Below the pieces are notes generated by a model, which was not told the DNA's origin, searched no databases, and worked only from the letters and a program-made list of their open reading frames with translations. Below, one piece after another: positions 18,997 through 28,573 of a stretch of 64,000 nt of DNA. Origin of the DNA: SAR202 cluster bacterium bin87. GTDB lineage: Bacteria; Chloroflexota; Dehalococcoidia; Lucifugimonadales; UBA3495. How positions within the stretch are numbered: the first letter of the stretch is position 1; every line of letters begins with the position of its first letter. The position numbers and the translations under genes were made by a program. The stretch lies in contig MPNC01000006.1 of the NCBI GenBank assembly GCA_002238825.1, positions 178,635 to 242,634 of the forward strand, read 5' to 3'.

Positions 18997-21291
18997 ATGG
19001 CAATGCAATCAACTGGAGGGAGTATGTATTCTCGAATCAACGATATATTCTCCGGAGTTGGAATTGGCAAATATTTGATGGGCGCCATGCTCTGCGTGCT
19101 GATCGGCGCCCTGGCCGCCTGCGGTGGTGGCGGTGAGGTCGCCGCGCCGGCCGGTTCGGGCGATAGCGGTGCCGGGGCTGCGGCTCCGCAACCCACTGCG
19201 ATGGCGGCCGCGCCGGCCTCGACCGGTGGTGGAACGCAGCTGGAAACCCAGGGCCAGAGCTTCGAGTTCCAGCTGGTCTGCATCAACCGCAGCGTGGCGG
19301 CGTGCGAATTGGTCAACAGTTTCTTTGTTCCTGAAGTGGCCAAGCGCACCGACGGCCAGCTGCAGTTCGTGATCTCCTCCTTCCCCGAGTTGGGCATCGC
19401 CGGAGGCGATACGCTTCGGTTGGTGGCGGACAACACCCTGGAGGTAACCGAAATCTACAGCGGGTACGTGGGCGGCGATCTGCCCCTGCTGGACATCGGA
19501 AACCTGTGGGGCCTGTCCCCCAGTGAGGAGGCCCACCTCGAGCTGTCGGACGCCATCCATGAGGACCTGATCCAGGTGTTGAAGGACACCACCGGCGGTC
19601 AGCCCATCATGCGACAGTACTATCCCAACCAGTTCATCTTCAGTCGGGACGAGCTGGACGCGTTGGAACAATTCGACGGCAAGCAGATCCGTCAGCACAG
19701 CACCATCTTGGGTGACCTGCTGGCCGGGCTGGGCGCCGAGGGCCAGTTCGTCGCCTTCGCCGACGTGTACACCGCCCTGGAGCGGGGCGTGCTGGACGGC
19801 GGCGTGACCGGCGGCGAGCCGGGACACAGCCAGCGCTGGTACGAGGTGACCGACTACCTGTATGGCCCCATCGTCGGGTCCGTGGCGGTGGCGTACTACA
19901 CCATGAGCAGCGATTCCTGGAACCAGATTCCACCGGACATGCAGCAAATAGTCCTGGAGGTTGGGAGAGAGTACGAGGAGCTGGCCCGCAAGACGCTCAT
20001 CGAGGAGTGGAACCCCTTCAGCGTCTCCGCCAACGTCGAATCGGGCATGATCCACCGGCCCTTCAGCGACGAGGTGCAGGCCAAGATGCGCGAGGTGGCG
20101 CTCAACACCATCCTGCCCAACTGGGTGGAGCGCACCGGCGGCCCCAATAGCGACGCCGTTCAGCTCTTCAACGAGAAGGTCGCCCCCATCATCGGCGTGG
20201 CGGTGAACCCGGACGGCACCGCCAAGGAACTCGACGGGGCCATGATGATGGAGGGCAAGGAAGAGGCCAAGCTGGTCTCCCAGGGCGAGGATATCGAAAT
20301 CCAGCTGGTCTGTATCAACCGCACCGGCAACCCCTGCACCCTCATCTACTCCACCGAAGAGCAACAGGGCATCGACGGCTTCATCGAGCGCGTCCGCGAC
20401 CGCACCGAGGGCCAGGTGGAGTTCCAGATCAGCTCCTTCCCCGAACTGGGTCTTGCCGGTCCCGACTCCCTGCGTCTCATCGAAGACCGCACCATGGAAC
20501 TCGCCGAAATCTACTCCGGATACATCGGCGGTGACCTGCCCATCATCGATGTGGCGAATCTCTGGGGGCTCTACCCCGACTCGGAAACGAACTTTGCCGT
20601 CATTGATGTCACCCGGGACGATGTCCATCGCATCATCGAGGAGCAGTCCCACGGCATAGTGATAATGGAAAACTATTACGAGAGCAACTACTACTTTTCG
20701 TCGCGGCCGCTCAACACCCTGGAGGACTTCAAAGGCCTGAAGACCCGCAGCCACAGCACGGTGCTCAGCGATCTGCTCAGCGGAATGGGAGCCGACCCGC
20801 AGTTCATGGCCTTCGCCGACGTTTACACCGGCCTGGAGCGTGGCGTCCTGGACGCTGCCGTGTCCTGTGGAACCTGTGGCTCCGGTGTGCGCTGGTACGA
20901 GGTCACTGATTATATGGTCGGCCCCATCGTGGCGATCGGTGTCACCTGGATCACCATGAACAAGGACGTGTGGGACTCCATCCCGCCGGATCTGCAGGCC
21001 ATCATCAAGGAAGAGGGCGACCGCCATCAGCGCACTTCCCGCGACTGGGTCGAGACCATTTGGGCACAGGAAGGAATTGACGAAAACACCGAGGGTGGCA
21101 TGGAGTACATCGAGTTCTCGCAGGACATCAAGGACGCGCTGTTCCAGGCCGGCCGCAACAACGTCCTGCCCCGCTGGGTGGAGCGTACCGGCGGCCCCAA
21201 CAGCGAGGCAGTCCAGATCTACAACGAGAAGGCCGCTCCGATCATTGGCGTCCGCGTCGGCGCCGACGGTCAGGCGGAGGACATCAAGTAG
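18997..21291 (+). CDS. Second double-domain TRAP (DctP-like) solute-binding lipoprotein
   Basis: 764 aa; lipobox-like LIGALAACGGG; same duplicated domain architecture as the upstream gene. Confidence 0.8.
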   Translation: MAMQSTGGSMYSRINDIFSGVGIGKYLMGAMLCVLIGALAACGGGGEVAAPAGSGDSGAGAAAPQPTAMAAAPASTGGGTQLETQGQSFEFQLVCINRSVAACELVNSFFVPEVAKRTDGQLQFVISSFPELGIAGGDTLRLVADNTLEVTEIYSGYVGGDLPLLDIGNLWGLSPSEEAHLELSDAIHEDLIQVLKDTTGGQPIMRQYYPNQFIFSRDELDALEQFDGKQIRQHSTILGDLLAGLGAEGQFVAFADVYTALERGVLDGGVTGGEPGHSQRWYEVTDYLYGPIVGSVAVAYYTMSSDSWNQIPPDMQQIVLEVGREYEELARKTLIEEWNPFSVSANVESGMIHRPFSDEVQAKMREVALNTILPNWVERTGGPNSDAVQLFNEKVAPIIGVAVNPDGTAKELDGAMMMEGKEEAKLVSQGEDIEIQLVCINRTGNPCTLIYSTEEQQGIDGFIERVRDRTEGQVEFQISSFPELGLAGPDSLRLIEDRTMELAEIYSGYIGGDLPIIDVANLWGLYPDSETNFAVIDVTRDDVHRIIEEQSHGIVIMENYYESNYYFSSRPLNTLEDFKGLKTRSHSTVLSDLLSGMGADPQFMAFADVYTGLERGVLDAAVSCGTCGSGVRWYEVTDYMVGPIVAIGVTWITMNKDVWDSIPPDLQAIIKEEGDRHQRTSRDWVETIWAQEGIDENTEGGMEYIEFSQDIKDALFQAGRNNVLPRWVERTGGPNSEAVQIYNEKAAPIIGVRVGADGQAEDIK

Positions 21292-21365
21292 CGCGCAGCC
21301 CCGTTTCGGGGCCTCCCGCCTCCAGGCCTGCCTGGTAAACACCCCACCCGATCGCGGCGCTTTTC

Positions 21366-21783
21366 GTAACTGTTCAGGATTCAGGAGGTTGTCATTGCGA
21401 GCGCAGCGCGGCAATCCCGCTCCGGGAGCATGACTGATACGGGAAAGGATTGTTGCATCGACGGGATTGCCACGTCGCTTCGCTCCTCGCAATGATTTCG
21501 GAAGGCTCTTGCGTACCCAGTTTCACTGAAACCGTCATTGCGAGCGAAGCGTGGCAATCTCGTTGGGGCAAGGAGCGCTGCTGCGGGAACGGGATTGCCA
21601 CGTCGCTCCGCTTCTCGCAATGACTTTGGAAGGCTCTTGCGTACCCAGTTTCACTGAAACCGTCATTGCGAGCGAAGCGTGGCAATCTCGTTGGGGCAAG
21701 GAGCGCTGCTGCGGGAACGGGATTGCCACGTCGCTCCGCTCCTCGCGATGACAAAATGGGTACGCGTGAGCTTTGGAAGGGCC
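21366..21783. repeat. Compound array of palindromic elements (nested insertion plus 128-bp tandem duplication)
   Basis: Three GTCATTGCGAGCG cores; second and third offset by 128 bp; left end gtaactgttcaggattcaggagg; element 21634..21770 bounded by ctttggaagg on both sides. Confidence 0.85.
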
Positions 21784-21903
21784 CTGGTTGGACCGGTGGA
21801 GCAATTGACGCTTGGCCGCCACCGCCGTGGGCGCGTTGACTTGACCGCCCGGCTGCGCGGACAATGCTCGGAGCGCATCAAGTCATTGTCCAGGAGTTCA
21901 GGG

Positions 21904-22623
21904 ATGAATCAAGATCCGGAACCGGCGGAACGCGAGGACGAGGAGGCGAAAATCTCCACGGCGGAGGAACTGGCTACGTACCTGAACGAAAACCGGCATC
22001 TCGCGGCGGCGCTGGTCAGCGAACTGGCGGATGAGATCGAAACTGAAGGTCACGACCCGATCAATGACATACTGGAAAAGGGATACGAGGACTCGTTCTA
22101 CGTGGAAGACCTGGTGGGGTTCGGCGAGGAATTCGAGGCCATCGTGGTCACGCCGATGATCGAGGTTGGGACCGATTGGGACCAGCCATTCGACAACCAC
22201 GATTTCGGTACGAGCGTAGACAGCGCGCTGGAAGTCGAAGGGGTCGATGAAGAGCTGGCGACTGAATTCAGACATTGCCTGCTACAGGAGTGCCTGAGCC
22301 TGGTGGAAACAATGGGGCGAGCCAGGCCGGATTCCGGCTTTGTCGACATATTTGGCCTGAAGGTCTTCGAGGCCTATCAACCTCTGCGGTCAGCGTTGCA
22401 AGAGGAGCTGACGATGCGGCTACAGCATGAGGACGAGGATGGTTGGGGCTACGGTTCAGTCGGCGAATTATTGCGGGATGCCTTGGAGCGGGCGATCGAA
22501 AGGGCTGCGCCCAGTATCGCGGAGTGGATGGCGGAAACCATCCAGACAGATGGAGAGACGCTGGCGTTCAGCGCCCTGCAAAGGATGATTGCTCAACACG
22601 GGGGCGACACACGCGACGCCTAA
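21904..22623 (+). CDS. Hypothetical acidic protein
   Basis: Internal ATG 21904 (MNQDPEPAEREDEEAKISTAEELATYLNENRHLAAALV) after a plausible ribosome-binding site; upstream part of the ORF lies in repeats. Confidence 0.6.
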   Translation: MNQDPEPAEREDEEAKISTAEELATYLNENRHLAAALVSELADEIETEGHDPINDILEKGYEDSFYVEDLVGFGEEFEAIVVTPMIEVGTDWDQPFDNHDFGTSVDSALEVEGVDEELATEFRHCLLQECLSLVETMGRARPDSGFVDIFGLKVFEAYQPLRSALQEELTMRLQHEDEDGWGYGSVGELLRDALERAIERAAPSIAEWMAETIQTDGETLAFSALQRMIAQHGGDTRDA

Positions 22624-22941
22624 CCGTCTCCGTGCGCGCCGACCGGTTGAGCGGGAACCGCACGGCGGCCGGGCAGTGGGGCGTTCACCGCGACAGGCCC
22701 GGCGGCCACGGATCTCCAGGTTGCGTTGGCGCTGGCGATCTCTTGACGCAGGCCAGGGTGAGTTCCGGTCGGATCCATTGGGCTGGAGGCCGGAATGATT
22801 GGGTTGGTTATGATGGGAGCACGGCTCTGGACCGTTGCCGACGTCGTGTCGATTTGCGGGCGAACGGGATTTGCGGGATGATGGGCGGGCCGGTGATACG
22901 GCGTCCGGATTGAACATGAGAAACGCACGGGAGGCAGAGAA

Positions 22942-23877
22942 ATGAGCGACCTGGTATTGCGCACCGCCGTGGGCAACTACGGGCACACGACGCCGTTGAA
23001 GGATGGGACGATCACGTCGCCGGCGTTCAGCATGGAGCACATCGAGGTATCGCCGGTGACCAGCATCTTCCGACGGATGGTGCGGGAGCTGGAGTTCGAC
23101 GTGGCAGAGATGGCGCTGTCCACGTACCTGTGCGCCCGGGCGCACGGCAAGCAGTTCACGGGGGTGCCCATCTTTCTGACGCGGGCCTTCTACCACGGCG
23201 GCATTGTGGTGAACCGCAAGAGCGGCATCGAGACGCCCAGGGACCTGGAGGGCAAGCGGTTCGGGGTGCGCAGCTACACGCTGACACCTGGAGTATGGAC
23301 GCGGGGCCTGCTGCAGACGGAGTACGGCGTGGATCTGGACGCGGTGACGTGGGTGCTGTCGGGAGACGAGCACGTGGCGGAGTACGTGGCCCCGGCCAAC
23401 GTGGTGTCTTCGCCCAACAACAACCTGGGCGAGATGCTGGTGTCGGGGGAGATCGACGCGGCCATCGGGGTCGGGCCGGTGGACTCGCCGGACGTGCGGC
23501 CGTTGTTCGACGAGCCGGACGCCGCCGACGCCGCGTGGCACCGGAAGACGGGCGTCTATCCCATCAGCCACATGCTGGTGGTGAAGAACGCTGCGCTGGA
23601 CGCCAACCCCGACCTGGCGGGCGAGTTGTTCGAGACGTTCAACACGGCGAGGGCCCTCTACCTCGGCAAGCTGCGCTCAGGAGATGCCGCCGCGCCGGAG
23701 GACCGGCCCTACCACCAGATGGCGGACGTGGTGGGCGAGGACCCGATCCCCTACGGAGTGGCGAGCTCGCGGAAGACGCTGGAGACCTTCGTGGGCTTCA
23801 ACGTGGAGCAGAAGGTGATACCGGAGGCAGTGGACGTGGAGGAGCTGTTCCCGGAGGCGACGCTGGGGCTGGGGTGA
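22942..23877 (+). CDS. Periplasmic-binding-fold protein, 4,5-dihydroxyphthalate decarboxylase-like
   Basis: LRTAVGNYGHTTPLKDGTI...ALSTYLCARAHGKQFTGVPIFLTRAFYHGGIVVN...DLEGKRFGVRSYTLTPGVWTRGLL. Confidence 0.72.
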   Translation: MSDLVLRTAVGNYGHTTPLKDGTITSPAFSMEHIEVSPVTSIFRRMVRELEFDVAEMALSTYLCARAHGKQFTGVPIFLTRAFYHGGIVVNRKSGIETPRDLEGKRFGVRSYTLTPGVWTRGLLQTEYGVDLDAVTWVLSGDEHVAEYVAPANVVSSPNNNLGEMLVSGEIDAAIGVGPVDSPDVRPLFDEPDAADAAWHRKTGVYPISHMLVVKNAALDANPDLAGELFETFNTARALYLGKLRSGDAAAPEDRPYHQMADVVGEDPIPYGVASSRKTLETFVGFNVEQKVIPEAVDVEELFPEATLGLG

Positions 23878-23946
23878 GATTGAACAGAGCACTCTCCACA
23901 TGTTGCTGACATTGTTGGCTCGATTTAGTGAGATACAGCAATTACA

Positions 23947-24471
23947 ATGTTACGCGACATGGACGCTTTGCTAGCGAACACCGGCAGTTGGGCCAGCATA
24001 TCGGGAGCGGCAATATCAACCGTTGGACTGATCGCCACCATCATCGTGGCGTGGGGCGCGAGATCAGCGTCGCGAGCCGCGCGAACAGCTGCAATTGCTG
24101 CCAACAACAGCATCGAGCGTCATCTACAAGCGATAGACTTGGAACGGGCCATTGGGTTGATCCAACGTATCAAGCTGTTGCACGATACAGGCAGATGGGA
24201 AGCTGCCATGGAGCAATATCAGGCTTTGAGGATGATGCTCTCGGATATCATGGCACGTTGCTCCGAAGACCAAAGCGAAACCCGACAGGGATTGGCCACG
24301 GCCAGGGCAGATATCAGGTACCTGGAGGACACCGTTGGAGAGAGCATAGGCAACGCAATCGACGCAAGCACCCGATCGCGATTCAATCGCAGGTTGAATA
24401 ACGTGCAGAGCGTCCTGGAAGAATTGGCCAGCACCATGGGCTTCGGGGATCAATTGGGGGAGACAAAATGA
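23947..24471 (+). CDS. Single-TM, helical hypothetical protein
   Basis: 174 aa; N-terminal TM ISGAAISTVGLIATIIVAWGA followed by a helical region. Confidence 0.6.
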   Translation: MLRDMDALLANTGSWASISGAAISTVGLIATIIVAWGARSASRAARTAAIAANNSIERHLQAIDLERAIGLIQRIKLLHDTGRWEAAMEQYQALRMMLSDIMARCSEDQSETRQGLATARADIRYLEDTVGESIGNAIDASTRSRFNRRLNNVQSVLEELASTMGFGDQLGETK

Positions 24472-24794
24472 GCCAGTTGGAACGGGTCATGGAAGGGCTG
24501 CATCGCCGAACGGCCGAGGGCAGGTTGAAATGGGAGCCCACGGTCGCGGAGGGCCAGTTCGTGACTGCCGTAGATGCGATTGCGGTGGCAATCCAGGAAA
24601 CGAAGTGGCCACGCCCGAAAGGCTGCCGACTAGAGATACTTGACGAGGAAGGGCGTCTGGCCGAAGTCCTCGACCACGGGAATACCTCCGCAGACCAATA
24701 CGAGGCTTTGGAGCGTCTATATGCTGAAGCTCGTCGTTCTGCACTGAGTTCCCAGATAACCCTGGAGAAACTAGCCAAGGCACTTGAGGCTTAA
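24468..24794 (+). CDS. Small hypothetical protein, translationally coupled to the preceding gene
   Basis: ATGA overlap at 24468..24471; MSQLERVMEGLHRRTAEGRLKWEPTVAEGQFVTAVDAIAVAIQ. Confidence 0.65.
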   Translation: MSQLERVMEGLHRRTAEGRLKWEPTVAEGQFVTAVDAIAVAIQETKWPRPKGCRLEILDEEGRLAEVLDHGNTSADQYEALERLYAEARRSALSSQITLEKLAKALEA

Positions 24795-24836
24795 CCGGCC
24801 GGCTGCGGCCCGGGAACCGGCGACGAAAAATTCAGA

Positions 24837-24869
24837 ACGGGGGCGCAATCGCTGCGCCCCCGCTTCTTT
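24837..24869. terminator. Hairpin cgggggcgcaatcgctgcgcccccg between convergent genes
   Basis: Inverted repeat gggggcgca-atcgc-tgcgccccc followed by cttcttt. Confidence 0.6.
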
Positions 24870-24890
24870 GGGTCCGTGCGTAGCTCACGG

Positions 24891-25778
24891 CTACACGGCC
24901 ACGGCCTGTTCGTAGGTGACGCGGCCGACCTGGCCCTGGGGGAAGATTTGCCAGTCGAGCATCCAGCGGTGGGTGCGGTCGAACATCTCCCTGGTGTAGG
25001 GCTCGAAGACGAGGCGCTCGCCGATGCCGGCGCGGCGGTGGTCGAACAGCGGATGGTAGCGCTCCGGTAGCTCGTTCAGGAAGTAGCGCTGGTAGCGCTC
25101 CTTGGCGGCGTCGATCTCGCGCTGGGCGCGCTGCAGGGCGTTGAAGTAGGCCCGCAGCTGATCGTCAGATGCGTCGCCGTTGATGAGGAAGCCGATCATG
25201 AAGCTGGTGTCGACGAGCTTGCGGAAGCCCTGCTGCTCCAGCACGTAGCCAGGCGCGCCGAAGACGTTGGCCGCCGGGACACGGCGATCAAGGGCCAACT
25301 GCAGGCGATCGAGGGGGCCGCCCACGAACTGGAGGCTGATCCGCTCCCGGGGCAGGATGCTCTCCAGGGCCTGGAGGGCGGAGAAGTGGCTGCCCGAATG
25401 CCAGCCGACGGCGACCTCGACGCCGGCCAGGTCTTCGGGGGTCTGCAGCGGAGACTCGGGGGCGACCCAGATGCCGCTGGGGGTGACGGAGTAGGCGTGG
25501 CCCCACATGCGGCCGTGGGTGGCGCTGGCGGCCATGCCCACCGCCCAGTGGCAGGCGGAGCTGATCTCGCAGGCACGGCCGGCCTCCATGGACTCGAAGG
25601 CGCCGCGCTTGATCTCCATGGGCGCGCCCTCGGCGGAATCGACAGAAGGGTTGAGCGGTTCGCTGGGCCGGTTCGAGGCGACGAACTCGTAGTCGAGGCC
25701 CTCATCGGCGAAGAACCCCTTCTCCTCGGCGACCCATTCCTGAAGCCGGCCGTGGGGGACGATACGAAACTTGGACAT
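24891..25778 (-). CDS. NitT/TauT-like ABC substrate-binding protein
   Basis: MSKFRIVPHGRLQEWVAEEKGFFADEGLDYEFV...SPLQTPEDLAGVEVAVGWHSGSHF. Confidence 0.68.
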   Translation of the reverse strand: MSKFRIVPHGRLQEWVAEEKGFFADEGLDYEFVASNRPSEPLNPSVDSAEGAPMEIKRGAFESMEAGRACEISSACHWAVGMAASATHGRMWGHAYSVTPSGIWVAPESPLQTPEDLAGVEVAVGWHSGSHFSALQALESILPRERISLQFVGGPLDRLQLALDRRVPAANVFGAPGYVLEQQGFRKLVDTSFMIGFLINGDASDDQLRAYFNALQRAQREIDAAKERYQRYFLNELPERYHPLFDHRRAGIGERLVFEPYTREMFDRTHRWMLDWQIFPQGQVGRVTYEQAVAV

Positions 25779-25906
25779 GGCGGGCCTCCGCTGCGGGCGT
25801 TTTCGTAGCGGGATTATCGCCGATGCCGACTCTTGTTTCAACTTCGCGTTGGCAATATGATGACCGCCAAGCGTGATCGACAATTCATACAGGAAGGCGG
25901 TATCGG

Positions 25907-26824
25907 ATGGTCAAGTACTCGTTCCGGTTGCCTAACGCGGACTACCTGGGCTTCCCGGCGTCGGCGAAGGGCATTCTCGACACGGCGATCAAGGCCGAAG
26001 AACTGGGGTTTGACGCGGTGTTCGTCAACGACCACGTGATCGTGGACGACGGGGCGCGGAGCGAGCCGTGGCGGCAGGTGTACGACCCGCTGATGTCGCT
26101 GGCCTACGTGGCGTCGCGCACGTCGAGAATCGGGCTGGGCACATCGGTATTGATCATGCCCTACCGTAACCCGGTGGTGACGGCCAAGATGGTTGCCACG
26201 CTGGACCAGATGTCCGACGGGCGGGCCATCGTCGGCGTGGGATCGGGCTGGAACGAGATCGAGTACGCCGCGCTGGACGTGCCGCACCGGGAGCGGGGAG
26301 CGCGCACCAACGAGTACCTGCGGCTGTGGAAGGCCTGCTGGGAGCCGGACCCGGTGTCGTTCAGCGGGCGGTTCTTCTCCTTCGACGGCCTGCACACCAG
26401 CCCCAAGCCGGTGCAGCAGCCGCACCCGCCCATCTGGATCGGCGGCTCCAGCCACGCCTCGCTGCGGCGGGCGGCGCGGTTCGCTCAGGTGTGGCAGCCG
26501 ACGCCGACGCCGCTGCCGACCCTGGTTAGCAACTGGCAGTACCTGAACGACGTGTCGGCGGAGATCGGACGGGACGAGCCCCCGCGGGTGCGGATGAGCT
26601 TCCGGGTGAACATCAGCAGCATCTCGGGGCACTCCGTCTCGGACAGCGACCGCCCGACGGGCTATGGCACGACCGAGCAGATCGTGTCGGACCTCAACCG
26701 CTACCGACAGGAGTCCGGCCTGGACGAGTTCCAGATCAATTGCCACGACTGCGGCGACCTGCAGCAACTGCTGGACACGATGGACGCGCTGGTGCAGGAC
26801 GTATTTCCCAAGGTGGATGATTGA
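25907..26824 (+). CDS. LLM-class F420-dependent/flavin oxidoreductase
   Basis: 305 aa; AEELGFDAVFVNDHVIV, RIGLGTSVLIMPYRNPVVTAKMVATLDQMSDGRAIVGVGSGWNEIEY. Confidence 0.88.
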   Translation: MVKYSFRLPNADYLGFPASAKGILDTAIKAEELGFDAVFVNDHVIVDDGARSEPWRQVYDPLMSLAYVASRTSRIGLGTSVLIMPYRNPVVTAKMVATLDQMSDGRAIVGVGSGWNEIEYAALDVPHRERGARTNEYLRLWKACWEPDPVSFSGRFFSFDGLHTSPKPVQQPHPPIWIGGSSHASLRRAARFAQVWQPTPTPLPTLVSNWQYLNDVSAEIGRDEPPRVRMSFRVNISSISGHSVSDSDRPTGYGTTEQIVSDLNRYRQESGLDEFQINCHDCGDLQQLLDTMDALVQDVFPKVDD

Positions 26825-26948
26825 AACGCGAATTTGTCAGAATCGAGATTAGCCGGATTCTAGGATTTTCAGGATTGTGGGGTTCTGATCCACTCGACGG
26901 CTCCGATCCTGCTAATCCTCAAAGGAGTTACGCGCTTGAGATTACAAA

Positions 26949-27054
26949 CCCGTCATTCCTGCGAAAGCAGGAATCCATAGACTTTACAGTGAACTAATCT
27001 GGAACATAATTAACGATTTCGGCTACTGGATTCCCGCTTCCGCGGGAATGACGG
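26949..27054. repeat. Palindromic repeat of the CCCGTCATTCCTGCG type
   Basis: cccgtcattcctgcgaaagcaggaatcca ... tggattcccgcttccgcgggaatgacgg. Confidence 0.75.
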
Positions 27055-27110
27055 CTGTTACGCTGCCCAACTGGGTAAGTCCTATGACGTATGCGCGTGA
27101 GCGACCCACG

Positions 27111-28289
27111 ATGAACGGATTTCCCTACGACCGCACCGAAAAGCATCGTGTCCTGATGGACGCGGTGGAGAGTGTGCGGGCGACGCTGGAGGCCGGGGCG
27201 GAGGAGTCGGAGCGGATTGGCACGCTGGCGCCGGCTTCGGTGGACGCGCTTTACGAGTCGGGGTTGCTGCGGCTGAAGACGCCCCACGCGCTGGGCGGCG
27301 CCGAGGCGGACGTGGTGACGCAACTGGACGTGCTGGAGGCGGTGAGTCACATCGATCCGGCCTCGGGCTGGTGCCTGATGATCGGCGCGGCGAGCCTGGG
27401 AAGCCTCGCCGCGTTCCTGCCCGACGAGTCGATCGAGGAGATATTTGTCGGCGGCAAGCCACCCAAGGTCGCCGGAGCGGCCGCGCCCTCCGCCACCGCA
27501 ACGCGGGTGGACGGCGGATACCGGGTGACCGGGCACTGGCGGTTCGGCAGCGGGATCATGCACGCCGAATGGGTGTCTGCCGGCGCGCGCGTGGTTGCGG
27601 ACGAACCGGCCGACCATCCGCGGCAGGTCCGGATGGCGATGCCCAAGCACAAGGTCAAGGTGCATGACAACTGGCAAGTGATGGGCCTGCGCGGCACCGG
27701 AAGCTGCGATTTCTCAGTGGATGACCTGTTCGTGCCGGACGGGTTCGCGTGGGACTCGACGCTGACGGAGCCGAAACGGGGCGGCGCGCTGTACCGCCTG
27801 GGCCGGCCGGGTTTTGTTACCAACGAGCACTCGGCCTTCGCGCTGGGCGTGGCGCGGCGGGCGCTGGACGCGGTGACCGAGGCGGCGGCGTCCAAGACGC
27901 GGGGGTACAACTCGGTGAACCTGCTGGCGAACCGGGCGACGTTCCAGCGGGCGCTGGGCGAGTGCGACCTGCGCTTGCGGGCGGCCCGCTCCCTCAACGT
28001 GGAGATCCTGGAAGAGGCGTGGCGGTCGGTCTGCGCGGGTCACACGCCGCCGCCTCCGCTGCAGGCCCAGATGCGGAGTTGCGCCACCTACACCACCGAC
28101 GTGGCCGCGGACGTAACGGCGCAGGCCTTCCGCTACGGCGGTGGCGAGGCGCTGTTCACGCCCAATATCCTGCAGCAGTGCCTGCGGGACATCAACGCGG
28201 CGGCGCAGCACCAGATGGTGAGCGACACAGCCTACGAGAACCACGGACAGTTCCTGCTGGGGCTGCCCGACGCGCGGGTGATGGAATAG
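27111..28289 (+). CDS. Acyl-CoA-dehydrogenase-fold flavoprotein (HsaA/HpaB-like monooxygenase component possible)
   Basis: GLLRLKTPHALGGAEADVVTQLDVLEAVSHIDPASGWCLMIGA...VMGLRGTGSCDFSVDDLFVPDGFAWD. Confidence 0.8.
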   Translation: MNGFPYDRTEKHRVLMDAVESVRATLEAGAEESERIGTLAPASVDALYESGLLRLKTPHALGGAEADVVTQLDVLEAVSHIDPASGWCLMIGAASLGSLAAFLPDESIEEIFVGGKPPKVAGAAAPSATATRVDGGYRVTGHWRFGSGIMHAEWVSAGARVVADEPADHPRQVRMAMPKHKVKVHDNWQVMGLRGTGSCDFSVDDLFVPDGFAWDSTLTEPKRGGALYRLGRPGFVTNEHSAFALGVARRALDAVTEAAASKTRGYNSVNLLANRATFQRALGECDLRLRAARSLNVEILEEAWRSVCAGHTPPPPLQAQMRSCATYTTDVAADVTAQAFRYGGGEALFTPNILQQCLRDINAAAQHQMVSDTAYENHGQFLLGLPDARVME

Positions 28290-28291
28290 CA

Positions 28292-28430
28292 GGGCTGCCA
28301 AAGTAGCCTTTGTCATTGCGAGCGCAGCGCGGCAATCTCGCTCTGGCAGCATGACCTGTACGGGAAAACCATGTTGCATCGACGGGATCGCCACGTCGCT
28401 TTGCTCCTCGCGATGACTTTGAAAAGGCCC
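28292..28430. repeat. Palindromic element (GGCCTTTCCAAAG arm family)
   Basis: gggctgccaaagtagcctttgtcattgcgag ... cgatgactttgaaaaggccc. Confidence 0.75.
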
Positions 28431-28573
28431 TATTTACGGGATTTCAGGATTTGACAGGATTGGGAGATCTTCATCAAGGAACGGTTCCAATCCTGATAAT
28501 CCCAAAATCTTGAAAATCCTGTTTCTGACGACCTACGAAAGTGGGTACGCGCGAGAATAGTGGAGGTGTTGAG

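Noticed and set aside
19009-21492. 827-aa minus-strand ORF antisense to the TRAP binding protein
   Set aside because: Antisense artefact; sense strand carries the lipoprotein and clear duplicated domains.
21391-21864. Repeat array considered as a CRISPR
   Set aside because: Units are 128 bp palindromic elements with variable arms, not short repeats with unique spacers; no cas genes in the window.
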